Notes under the pieces: generated by a model | Seen by the model: only the letters and a program-made list of their open reading frames with translations | Database searches by the model: none | What the model was told of the DNA's origin: nothing | Source of the DNA: Ralstonia sp. ASV6 | GTDB taxonomy: Bacteria; Pseudomonadota; Gammaproteobacteria; Burkholderiales; Burkholderiaceae | Reading direction: 5' to 3' | Length of the DNA: 33,264 nt | Assembly: GCF_016429285.1 (NCBI RefSeq) | Contig: NZ_JAELUI010000056.1 | Coordinates: 1-33,264 of the forward strand | Shown here: piece after piece, positions 6,776-14,110 of the stretch | How the letters are laid out: the number at the start of each line of letters is the position of its first letter | Position numbering within the stretch: position 1 is the stretch's first letter | Position numbers and translations under genes: made by a program

Positions 6776-7450
6776 ATGGCGGAGCTTTATCTCGTACGGC
6801 ATGGACAGGCCTCGTTTGGCGCGGCCGATTACGATCAGCTCTCCGAACGCGGCGTGCAACAGAGCGTCTGGCTTGGCGAATACTTCGCACAGCGCAACAT
6901 CACCTTCGACCGGGTGATCTGCGGCACGCTACGCCGGCACGAGCAGACCGTCGACGGCATCCGGCGCGGCATGGGGCACCCCGGCCTCAGCTACGAACAG
7001 CACGCCGGCCTGAATGAATACGACTTCCAGGCGCTGTTCGCTGCGCTCGGGGGTGACTTTCCCGAACTGACACGCATGGCCTCCGGGTCGATGCGCGACC
7101 ACTACCGCGCGCTCAAGCAAGTGCTGCAACTGTGGTCCGAAGACAAGATCCGAGGGGCCGTTCCGGAGACCTGGGCCGCGTTCCAGCAGCGCGTGGCCGA
7201 TGCACGCGCCGCCATCCAAGGTGGCGGTGGACAACGGGTGCTTGCGGTCAGCTCAGGCGGGCCAATTGCAGTGACCGCACAGCAGGTGCTAGCGGCACCG
7301 GCGGCCAGCGCCATCGCACTGAATCTACAGGTGCGCAACTGCAGCATCTCGCAGTACTTCTTCAACGCCGAAGCGTTCCAGCTCGCCACCTTCAACGGCA
7401 TTCCGCACTTGGACCATTCTGAGCGGCACGAATTTCAGACCTACGGCTAG
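6776..7450 (+). CDS. Histidine phosphatase superfamily protein lacking the second His
   Basis: A 224-residue branch-1 histidine phosphatase (phosphoglycerate-mutase-like). The phospho-acceptor motif is LVRHGQAS with His9, and CGTLRRHEQT (49-58) supplies the phosphate-binding Arg and the usual downstream His. Glu81 in LNEYDF is at the place of the family acid. The segment that normally reads V-S-H-G-G, with the second catalytic His, here reads AVSSGGPI (157-164), so Ser160 replaces it. The gene opens a forward operon with an APH-like kinase (19-base gap) and an SDR gene. It may remove phosphate from a metabolite handled by the kinase; that role is inferred from context only. Confidence 0.88.
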   Translation: MAELYLVRHGQASFGAADYDQLSERGVQQSVWLGEYFAQRNITFDRVICGTLRRHEQTVDGIRRGMGHPGLSYEQHAGLNEYDFQALFAALGGDFPELTRMASGSMRDHYRALKQVLQLWSEDKIRGAVPETWAAFQQRVADARAAIQGGGGQRVLAVSSGGPIAVTAQQVLAAPAASAIALNLQVRNCSISQYFFNAEAFQLATFNGIPHLDHSERHEFQTYG

Positions 7451-7469
7451 GCGCTCCACACGTTTCATC

Positions 7470-8501
7470 ATGACGAACGACCCGCAGCAACTCGATATCG
7501 CCACGCTGGCGCGGTATCTGCAAGACCATATTCCCGGCTTCGAGGGCCCCGTCACTGCCGAGAAATTTTCCGGCGGCCAGTCGAACCCGACCTTTCTCCT
7601 GCGCACGCCAACAGCCCGCTACGTATTGCGCCGGCAGCCGCCGGGCGAGCTGCTGAAGTCTGCTCACGCAGTCGACCGCGAGTTCCGCATCCTGAGCGCG
7701 CTGTCTGGCACGGCGGTGCCGGTGGCGCGCCCGTATCACCTGTGTGAAGACCGCACCGTGATCGGCAGCCTGTTCTACGTGATGAGTTTCGAAGACGGGC
7801 GCATCTTCTGGAACCCCGCCCTGCCTGAACTCTCGCAAACAGACCGGACCGCTGCCTACGATGCCATGCTGCACACGATGGCGGCGCTGCACGACATCAA
7901 CGTCGAGGCCGTTGGGCTGGCGGACTACGGCAAACCCGGCAACTACTTCGAGCGCCAGATCGGCGTCTGGACCAAGCAGTACCGCCTGGCGGAGACGGAA
8001 CGGATTGACGCGATGGAGCGGCTCATCGAGTGGCTGCCCTCGGCCTGCCCGGCGGATGACGGCAAGCCGGCCCTCGTGCACGGCGACTTCCGCCTCGACA
8101 ACATGATGTTCGAGCCCAACAGCACGCGCGTGAAGGCGGTGCTCGACTGGGAGCTGTCGACACTAGGCAATCCGCTGGCAGACCTCGCGTACTTCTGCAT
8201 GTGCCTGCGGCTGCCGTCGGGCTCGCACATTCCGGGGTTGGCCGGCCAGGACCGCGAAGCTCTCGGGATTCCGCAAGAGGCAGAGATGGTCGCGCGCTAT
8301 TGCGAGTTGCGCGGCCTGCCGCCCATCGAGAACTGGCACTTCTATCTGGCGTTCAGCTTCTTCCGTCTCGCGTCCATTGCACAGGGTGTGAAGCGGCGCG
8401 CGCTCAACGGCAACGCCTCCAGCACGCAGGCCAGCAAGGCCGGCGACATGACCGGCCCACTGGCCGAAGCAGCTGTACGCCTGATCGACACCCAACACTG
8501 A
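7470..8501 (+). CDS. APH-like phosphotransferase (ACAD10/11- and LvaA-like kinase)
   Basis: A 343-residue kinase-fold protein of the aminoglycoside phosphotransferase superfamily, in the branch related to the kinase domains of ACAD10/ACAD11 and bacterial LvaA. The N-lobe shows EKFSGGQSNPTFLL (31-44) and the ATP-lysine region YVLRRQPPGELLKSAHAVDREFRIL. The catalytic loop is HGDFRLDN (204-211) with Asp206 and Asn211, followed by the metal-binding DWE (226-228). Known members phosphorylate hydroxyacyl-CoA esters, as in levulinate and 4-hydroxyacid breakdown, so a hydroxyacyl-CoA or similar substrate is more likely than an antibiotic. It sits between a phosphatase gene and an SDR gene in one operon. 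No acyl-CoA dehydrogenase gene is in the window, unlike many relatives. Confidence 0.85.
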   Translation: MTNDPQQLDIATLARYLQDHIPGFEGPVTAEKFSGGQSNPTFLLRTPTARYVLRRQPPGELLKSAHAVDREFRILSALSGTAVPVARPYHLCEDRTVIGSLFYVMSFEDGRIFWNPALPELSQTDRTAAYDAMLHTMAALHDINVEAVGLADYGKPGNYFERQIGVWTKQYRLAETERIDAMERLIEWLPSACPADDGKPALVHGDFRLDNMMFEPNSTRVKAVLDWELSTLGNPLADLAYFCMCLRLPSGSHIPGLAGQDREALGIPQEAEMVARYCELRGLPPIENWHFYLAFSFFRLASIAQGVKRRALNGNASSTQASKAGDMTGPLAEAAVRLIDTQH

Positions 8502-8545
8502 CACCACCGCGGTCAACCCGATTCCAACCATTGGAGGAACACAGC

Positions 8546-9310
8546 ATGAGCACCAACCTGTTCGACCTGACCGGCAAAATCGCCCTGGTAACCGGCGCAA
8601 GCCGCGGCATTGGTGAGGAAATCGCCAAACTGCTCGCCGAGCAGGGCGCGCACGTGATCGTGTCCAGCCGCAAGCTGGCCAATTGCGAAGCCGTTGCAGA
8701 GAGCATTCGCGCAGCCGGCGGCAAGGCCGAAGCGCTCGCCTGCCATGTCGGCCGCATGGAAGACATCACGGCCACGTTCGAGTACATCCGCCGCACGCAC
8801 GGCCGGCTCGACATCCTCATCAACAACGCGGCCGCCAATCCGCATTTCGGGCACATCCTCGACACCGATCTTGGCGCGTACGAGAAGACGGTGGAAGTGA
8901 ACGTCCGCGGCTACTTCTTCATGTCGGTCGAAGCCGGCAAGATGATGAAGGCGCAAGGCGGCGGTGCGATCGTCAATACTGCATCGGTCAACGCTCTGCA
9001 CCCGGGCGACAAGCAAGGCATCTACTCCATTACCAAGGCAGCGGTCGCCCACATGACGCGCGCGTTCGCCATGGAATGCGGGCCATTCGGCATCCGCGTC
9101 AACGCCTTGCTGCCGGGCCTGACCAAAACAAAGTTTGCCGGTGCGTTGTTCGAAGACAAGGCGACCTACGACCGCTGGATCAGCCAGATCCCGCTGCGCC
9201 GCCACGCCGAGCCGCGCGAGATGGCCGGCACGGTGCTCTATCTGGTGTCTGATGCCGCGAGCTACACCAACGGCGAGTGCATCGTTGTTGACGGCGGCAT
9301 GACGGTCTGA
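8546..9310 (+). CDS. SDR-family NAD(P)-dependent oxidoreductase
   Basis: A 254-residue classical short-chain dehydrogenase. It has the cofactor loop TGASRGIG (16-23), the structural NNAA (93-96), Asn119, and the catalytic Ser147, Tyr160 and Lys164 (YSITK). The C-terminus ends with the usual VVDGGMTV. GGAGG at 8533-8537 precedes the ATG at 8546, which fixes the start; the frame is open far upstream but overlaps the kinase gene there. It is the last gene of the phosphatase-kinase-SDR operon (44-base gap). It probably oxidises or reduces a hydroxy/keto group on the same intermediate the kinase acts on; the substrate is not determined. Confidence 0.93.
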   Translation: MSTNLFDLTGKIALVTGASRGIGEEIAKLLAEQGAHVIVSSRKLANCEAVAESIRAAGGKAEALACHVGRMEDITATFEYIRRTHGRLDILINNAAANPHFGHILDTDLGAYEKTVEVNVRGYFFMSVEAGKMMKAQGGGAIVNTASVNALHPGDKQGIYSITKAAVAHMTRAFAMECGPFGIRVNALLPGLTKTKFAGALFEDKATYDRWISQIPLRRHAEPREMAGTVLYLVSDAASYTNGECIVVDGGMTV

Positions 9311-9351
9311 GGACCTGCTAGCTCACGCCGGCGCCAATCCATCCAATCCAA

Positions 9352-10251
9352 TCAGTCGGCTGCGTCGCGTATCAGGGTCATCAGTTGTTCACGCAGCCAC
9401 TGGTTGCCGGGGTCCCGGTCGACACTGCGGTGCCAGTAGCAGTGCCATTCAAGATCGGGAATCTCGAACGGCAGCTCAAGAATGCGCACGGGATAGCGCT
9501 GCAGCAGCCTGAGTGGTGCAGTCAGCACCAGATCGGTCCGTATGGCGATCAACGGCGCAACCATGTAGTGCTGAACGCGCATCCGGATGTTCCTGCGCAG
9601 CCCGAGCCGCGTGAGCTCCGCATCCACATACCCGCTGCCCTTGCGACGGCTCGACACGTGGATGTGCCCCATCGCCAGATAGTCCTCCATCGACAGCACG
9701 CTGCCTTTGAACGGATGGTCGTGGCGGATCATGCAGGCATAGCGGTCCCGCCCAAGCGCCGTCTGGCATAGCTGCGGGTCTGCAATGAGCGGAGCATCAA
9801 TCGCCAGGGCGATGGAGCCGTTTGCAAGCGCAATCGGCACCTCGGCGCGGTCGGTGTAGTAACTACGGATGTGCATGCCGGGCGCCTGTTGCTGGAGCCG
9901 TTCACCGAGCGCGGGCAGCACCAGGGCTTCAGTCAGGTCGCTCATGCTGACGGGAAAGACGCGTTCCGACGCAGCCGGGTCAAACACATCGCCTTCATGC
10001 GCGCTGGCATCGAGCAACTGCAGTGCTTCGCGCACGCGGCCGATGATGTTTTCCGACATCGGTGTCGGTACCATGCCGGCGGGGGTGCTGACGAACAGCG
10101 GGTCATTGAAGGTCTTGCGCATGCGTGCCAGCGCGTTGCTGACGGCAGGTTGTGTAATGCACAGCGTTTCCGCCGCCCGCGTCAGGTTGCGGTGGTGGTA
10201 GATCGCTTCAAATACAACGAACAGATTCAGGTCAACCTTCGAAATGCGCAT
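9352..10251 (-). CDS. LysR-type regulator (NodD/PnbR-like N-terminus)
   Basis: A 299-residue LysR protein. Its N-terminus MRISKVDLNLFVVFEAIYHHRNLTRAAE and TQPAVSNALARMRKTFNDPLFV resemble the NodD/NahR/PnbR branch, whose members often sense aromatic or related small molecules. Two ATGs lie close together at 10257 and 10251; the second is chosen because GAGGAGG ends seven bases before it but only one base before the first. The effector domain begins at about residue 90. The gene is divergent from the metallo-hydrolase gene with 76 bases between starts and is its likely regulator. Confidence 0.9.
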   Translation of the reverse strand: MRISKVDLNLFVVFEAIYHHRNLTRAAETLCITQPAVSNALARMRKTFNDPLFVSTPAGMVPTPMSENIIGRVREALQLLDASAHEGDVFDPAASERVFPVSMSDLTEALVLPALGERLQQQAPGMHIRSYYTDRAEVPIALANGSIALAIDAPLIADPQLCQTALGRDRYACMIRHDHPFKGSVLSMEDYLAMGHIHVSSRRKGSGYVDAELTRLGLRRNIRMRVQHYMVAPLIAIRTDLVLTAPLRLLQRYPVRILELPFEIPDLEWHCYWHRSVDRDPGNQWLREQLMTLIRDAAD

Positions 10252-10327
10252 CGCCATGCCTCCTCGGCAGGGATCATAAGCGCTATCGAACACATGGCAC
10301 CCATCGCCCATTGAAGGAACGATCAAC

Positions 10328-11257
10328 GTGAGCACCCCTGCTGGCAAATCCATTCCCCATGCACCCGTCCAGCGCGTCGACTTTGGCCGCGTGTCTGTCT
10401 TCTTTGGCGAGAAGAGCGGAAAGTATCCTGACGGCAATCAGGTGCTGATCCGCGGCTCCGATACGCGCGCTGCATTCGACACGCCCATCGTCTCGAATCA
10501 CATCGGGTCCGAGTTCGACGCGACCGAACTGGTCGTGATGGGCCACGCGCACGAAGACCACATGGCGGGCCTGCATCGCCTGCCTCATGCCAGCGTGTAT
10601 GTGAACGAAGCTGATCTGACCGCCGTGCACAGTTGGGACGGCATGGTTGCCCATTACGGTCTGGACGAGGCACATGCCCCGGCCATGCTGGCGAACATCC
10701 AGCGGGATTTTTTCTACGTCCCCCGCCCCGATGCACTGGGCTACGTGGACGGCGCCTCATGGGATGTCGGCCAGACAACGATTCGCGCCTTCCACATGCC
10801 GGGTCACACCGCCGGCCACACCGTGCTGCTGGTCGAGCCGGAGGGCGTGGCCTTCATCGGGGACATCGACTTGACCGGCTTCGGGCCCTATTACGGCGAT
10901 GCCTGCTCCAGCCTGCATGACTTCCGCCGCAGCCTTGCACGGCTGCCGGAGATTCCGGCCAAGGTATGGGTCACGTCCCATCACCGGGGGGTCTATACCG
11001 ATCGCGCGCACTTCCTGCGTGATCTCGCGGCCTACACGGCCAAGCTCGATGTGCGCGAGCAGCGCCTGCTGACATTGTTGAAGGCGTCGCCCAAAACGCT
11101 CGAACAGTTGGTCGCGCAGCGGCTGCTGTATCCCCCCGGCTACGAGAGCCTATGGGCAGTGAGTGCCGAAACCCGCACCATCTCACAGCACTTGAGCGAG
11201 CTGCTGGCCGACGGCCGGGTGCAAGTGGACGCGCAAGGCGTCTACCGACCAAGCTAA
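10328..11257 (+). CDS. Metallo-beta-lactamase-fold hydrolase
   Basis: A 309-residue MBL-fold protein. The dinuclear metal site is visible as GHAHEDHMAG (72-81; His73, His75, Asp77, His78), His160 in MPGHTAGH, Asp179 in IGDID, and a late His in TSHHRG (218/219). The C-terminal 80 residues are mostly helical and resemble the winged-helix tail of glyoxalase-II/LACTB2-like proteins (LLTLLKASPKTLEQLV). Translation starts at GTG 10328, with AAGGA at 10314-10318 nine bases upstream. It is cytoplasmic, with no signal peptide. It may cleave a thioester, lactone or phosphodiester; the family alone does not say which. The divergent LysR gene probably controls it. Confidence 0.9.
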   Translation: MSTPAGKSIPHAPVQRVDFGRVSVFFGEKSGKYPDGNQVLIRGSDTRAAFDTPIVSNHIGSEFDATELVVMGHAHEDHMAGLHRLPHASVYVNEADLTAVHSWDGMVAHYGLDEAHAPAMLANIQRDFFYVPRPDALGYVDGASWDVGQTTIRAFHMPGHTAGHTVLLVEPEGVAFIGDIDLTGFGPYYGDACSSLHDFRRSLARLPEIPAKVWVTSHHRGVYTDRAHFLRDLAAYTAKLDVREQRLLTLLKASPKTLEQLVAQRLLYPPGYESLWAVSAETRTISQHLSELLADGRVQVDAQGVYRPS

Positions 11258-11322
11258 GGCTGTCGACAGACAGCGGGCCAAGGCGCGGGTTTTCCTGAAC
11301 TGCGGCATCAGAGTCACGCCCC

Positions 11323-11357
11323 TACAATGTGTGGTCATATAGATGAATAGTTGACCA
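11323..11357 (+). promoter_or_regulatory. gntR-type gene promoter and candidate autoregulatory operator
   Basis: TACAAT (11323-11328) fits a -10 box, without a convincing -35. Just downstream, TGGTCA (11332-11337) and TGACCA (11352-11357) form a perfect inverted repeat with a 14-base spacer, placed where a repressor would block transcription. GntR-family operators commonly have GGT/ACC half-sites, so autorepression is plausible. No clear ribosome site precedes the ATG at 11370. Confidence 0.5.
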
Positions 11358-11369
11358 ACACGGTTCCCC

Positions 11370-12092
11370 ATGCCCGCCGACCTCCGCCTGCCCCGCTACC
11401 AGCAATTGCGTGACGACCTGGCCGCGCAGATCGCTCAACAGCACTGGCGCCCGGGTGACGCCATCCCCACCGAAGCCGAACTTGCGAAGACCTACAACGT
11501 GGCCGTCGGCACCGTGCGCAAGGCGGTGGATGTCTTGGTGGCCGAGGGGCTGCTGGAGCGCTTCCAGGGGCGCGGCACCTTCGTGCGGCGGGCCAGCTTT
11601 GCCAGCTCCCTCTTCCGCTTCTTTCGCTTCCAGAGCGAAACCGGCGAGCGACGCATCCCCGAGAGCCGCATCCTCAAACGCGACGTGCTCGACGCGCCCT
11701 CTGCGCCCGCCGCGGGTCTGCAGATCGAAACCGGCGCGCCGGTCATCCGCCTGACGCGCCTGCGCCTGCTGGACGGCGCACCGCTGCTGGCCGAAGAAAT
11801 CTGGCTGCCACACGACCGCTTTGCGGACCTCGCCACGCTGGAACTGGGTGCCTTTGGCGATCTGCTCTACCCGCTGTACGAATCGCACTGCGGCCAGATC
11901 ATCGCGAGCGCCGAAGAAACACTCACCGCCGAGGCCGTCAACGCCACCTATGCGCGCCTGTTGCGCATCCAGGCCGGTGATCCGGTCATGGTGATCGAAC
12001 GTGTGGCACGCGGCTACGACCGCACGCCACTGGAGTGGCGGCGCTCGCGCGGTGCGGCGGCGCACTTCCGGTATCACGTCGATATTCGATAG
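11370..12092 (+). CDS. GntR/HutC-type regulator with UTRA ligand domain
   Basis: A 240-residue regulator. Residues 1-73 form the GntR winged helix (YQQLRDDLAAQI, RPGDAIPTEAELAKTYNVAVGTVRKAVDVLVAEGLLERFQGRGTFV pattern); about 85-238 is a UTRA effector domain (ETGAPVIRLTRLRLLDGAPLLAEEIWLP, then VIERVARGYDRTPLEWRRS). HutC-type proteins usually repress transport or catabolic operons until a small ligand binds. It lies 53 bases upstream of the ABC importer genes and in the same direction, so it is very likely their regulator and may be cotranscribed. The ligand is probably the transported compound or a product, identity unknown. Confidence 0.92.
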   Translation: MPADLRLPRYQQLRDDLAAQIAQQHWRPGDAIPTEAELAKTYNVAVGTVRKAVDVLVAEGLLERFQGRGTFVRRASFASSLFRFFRFQSETGERRIPESRILKRDVLDAPSAPAAGLQIETGAPVIRLTRLRLLDGAPLLAEEIWLPHDRFADLATLELGAFGDLLYPLYESHCGQIIASAEETLTAEAVNATYARLLRIQAGDPVMVIERVARGYDRTPLEWRRSRGAAAHFRYHVDIR

Positions 12093-12145
12093 CGCCGCAA
12101 ACGCCACACCCCATACCTACAAGGCAAAAACAGGAGACAACACCC

Positions 12146-12931
12146 ATGCAGGCGAACCCTCCGCCACTGCTGGACGTACGCGGCGTGACGCTGCAGTACA
12201 AGACGCGCCAGCATCTGGTCACGGCAACTTACCGCGTCGACTTTCAGGTCTACCCCGGCGAGCGCTACATCCTGCTGGGCCCGTCGGGCTGCGGCAAATC
12301 GACGTTGCTCAAGGCCATTGGCGGTTACCTCACGCCCACCGAGGGCGAGATCCGCCTGAAGGGCCAGCCCGTGACCAAGCCCGGGCCCGATCGCATGATG
12401 GTGTTCCAGGAGTTTGACCAGCTCCTGCCGTGGAAAACGGTGAAGGAGAACGTGCTGTTCCCGCTGCTCTCCACAGGCAAGCTTGGCGCGCGCGAGGCGG
12501 AACAACGTGCGCTGCACTACATCAACAAGGTGAACCTCACCAAGTTTGCGGACCACCATCCGCACATGCTCTCGGGCGGGATGAAGCAACGTGTGGCGAT
12601 TGCCCGCGGCATGGCCATGGAGCCCGACGTGCTGCTGATGGACGAGCCGTTTGCCGCGCTCGATGCGCTCACGCGCCGCAAGATGCAGGACGAACTGCTG
12701 CAACTGTGGGACGAGACGCGATTCACTGTGCTGTTCGTCACGCACTCGATTCCGGAAGCGATCCGCTGTGGCAGCCGCATCCTGATCCTCTCGCCGCATC
12801 CAGGCCAGGTTCGTGCAGAACTGCCGAGCCTCGCGCGCGGCGACAACGACCCCGAGCGCTTCAAGGCGCTTGAAGCCGAAATCCACAACATGCTGTTCGA
12901 CCGCGCGGTGGAGGAAACCCATGCAGACTGA
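12146..12931 (+). CDS. ABC transporter ATP-binding protein (NitT/TauT family)
   Basis: A 261-residue ATPase subunit of an importer in the nitrate/sulfonate/taurine-type class. It has Walker A GPSGCGKST (45-53), Q-loop Gln88 in VFQEFDQLLPW, signature LSGGMKQ (142-148), Walker B VLLMDEP (162-168; catalytic Glu167) and switch His200. The ATG at 12146 follows CAGGAG at 12131-12136. Its 3' end overlaps the permease gene by 11 bases, which implies translational coupling. It powers uptake together with the permease and binding-protein genes downstream. Confidence 0.95.
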   Translation: MQANPPPLLDVRGVTLQYKTRQHLVTATYRVDFQVYPGERYILLGPSGCGKSTLLKAIGGYLTPTEGEIRLKGQPVTKPGPDRMMVFQEFDQLLPWKTVKENVLFPLLSTGKLGAREAEQRALHYINKVNLTKFADHHPHMLSGGMKQRVAIARGMAMEPDVLLMDEPFAALDALTRRKMQDELLQLWDETRFTVLFVTHSIPEAIRCGSRILILSPHPGQVRAELPSLARGDNDPERFKALEAEIHNMLFDRAVEETHAD

Positions 12932-13814
12932 AACCCTTTCCATGCCCACCGCGAACGTGAGTGACCGCGAGCCGGTGTACCGCACGCCTGTGGCGTTCGA
13001 GCGCATCGGCGTGGTCGAAAAGCCGCTGTCGATTGCGGAGCGTTTGTATGAACAGGCATGGCTGCGCAAGCTGGTGATCCTGATTGTGCTGGCACTGGTG
13101 TGGGAAGGCGGTGCGCGCTGGCTCGACAACCCACTGCTGCTGCCAACGTTCTCCGACACGGCGCAAGCGCTGTGGGCTGGCCTTGCCAGCGGCACGCTGT
13201 TTGCGCGCATCGGCACCTCCATGCAGACGTTGCTGGCCGGCTACGCGCTAGGCCTCGCACTGTCGTGCGCGCTGGTGGTGCTGGGCATCAGCAACCGGCT
13301 CGGCCAGGACTTCCTGGAAACGCTCACCGCCATGTTCAATCCGTTGCCGGCCATTGCCCTACTGCCGATCGCGCTGGTGTGGTTTGGCCTGGGCAACGGC
13401 AGCCTGATCTTCGTGATCGTGCACTCGGTGGTGTGGGCCGTGTCGCTCAACACGCATGCGGGCTTTCTGTCGGTGTCGAACACATTGCGCATGGTGGGCC
13501 GCAACTACGGCCTCTCCGGCATGGGATACCTGACCAAGATCCTGATTCCGGCAGCGTTCCCCTCCATCCTCACTGGCCTGAAGATCGGCTGGGCATTCGC
13601 ATGGCGTACGTTGATTGCGTCGGAACTGGTGTTTGGCGTCAGTTCCGGCCAAGGCGGCCTCGGCTGGTACATCTACGAGAACAAGAACCAGCTGCAGATT
13701 CCGGAAGTGTTTGCCGGCCTGCTGACCGTCATCATCATCGGCCTGCTGGTGGAGAACCTGGTGTTCCGCACGCTGGAAGCCCGCACCGTAAAGCGCTGGG
13801 GCATGCAGAACTAA
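12921..13814 (+). CDS. ABC transporter permease (NitT/TauT family)
   Basis: A 297-residue inner-membrane permease with about six membrane segments after a roughly 45-residue cytoplasmic N-terminus. The EAA loop that docks on the ATPase is at GRNYGLSGMGYLTKILIPAA, followed by FPSILTGLKIGWAFAWRTL, a typical SsuC/TauC-family stretch. The ATG at 12921 is within the end of the ATPase gene and is preceded by GGAGG at 12910-12914, which supports it over upstream in-frame starts. The partner binding-protein gene follows after 296 bases that hold a repeat element. Substrate class could be sulfonate, nitrate-like anion or a thiamine-precursor-like compound. Confidence 0.94.
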   Translation: MQTETLSMPTANVSDREPVYRTPVAFERIGVVEKPLSIAERLYEQAWLRKLVILIVLALVWEGGARWLDNPLLLPTFSDTAQALWAGLASGTLFARIGTSMQTLLAGYALGLALSCALVVLGISNRLGQDFLETLTAMFNPLPAIALLPIALVWFGLGNGSLIFVIVHSVVWAVSLNTHAGFLSVSNTLRMVGRNYGLSGMGYLTKILIPAAFPSILTGLKIGWAFAWRTLIASELVFGVSSGQGGLGWYIYENKNQLQIPEVFAGLLTVIIIGLLVENLVFRTLEARTVKRWGMQN

Positions 13815-13874
13815 GCCGGACAAACCCTGGCGCCAACCCAAGCACACCAACGGTGTGGCCGTACCCTGCCCTAG

Positions 13875-13986
13875 ATGGCGCCTTGGATTTTTGTTGCAGA
13901 GAGGAAAAAGGAAGGGGAACTGTCTGAGCGCAGCGAGTTTTCCCCTTCCCCTCTCTGCGACATAAATTCAAGGGATGGGTCGCCAT
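13875..13986. repeat. 112-base imperfect palindromic intergenic element
   Basis: The sequence from ATGGCG (13875-13880) to CGCCAT (13981-13986) is an imperfect inverted repeat. Its best paired arms are the purine-rich strand at about 13896-13919 (GCAGAGAGG, then GGAAGGGGAA) and the pyrimidine-rich strand at about 13938-13958 (TTTTCCCCTTCCCCTCTCTGC). The centre reads CTGAGCGCAGCGAG. It lies between permease and binding-protein genes of one operon. I recognise it as similar to dispersed intergenic repeats of Ralstonia and relatives; copy number cannot be checked here. Confidence 0.6.
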
Positions 13987-14007
13987 CTCGGGCGCGCCTT
14001 TCTTTGC

Positions 14008-14054
14008 TTCCTTTCTTTGGCAAGACAAAGAAAGGGAGTCGGCCCCGGCAGGGG
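14008..14054. repeat. Hairpin repeat (CTTTCTTTG/CAAAGAAAG) with GC hairpin
   Basis: CTTTCTTTG (14011-14019) pairs perfectly with CAAAGAAAG (14026-14034) around a 6-base loop. A second small hairpin, CCCC-GGCA-GGGG, follows at 14043-14054. Elements of this type are widespread between genes in Burkholderiales and some gammaproteobacteria, to my knowledge. It adjoins the palindrome at 13875-13986, and the two may be one composite element. It could reduce or stabilise the mRNA before the binding-protein gene. Confidence 0.55.
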
Positions 14055-14110
14055 ACGAAACACAGGATGCACCACCAACATAACGATCAACGAATACAAG
14101 GAGACACCAG

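Noticed and set aside
7470-8501. Possible aminoglycoside resistance gene
   Set aside because: The kinase fold is shared, but the sequence pattern and the operon with SDR and phosphatase genes point to acyl-CoA metabolism, and nothing suggests an antibiotic resistance cassette.
12074-13222. A 382-codon minus-strand frame opposite the ABC transporter genes
   Set aside because: It overlaps the ATPase gene with all nucleotide-binding motifs; it is a GC-driven shadow.
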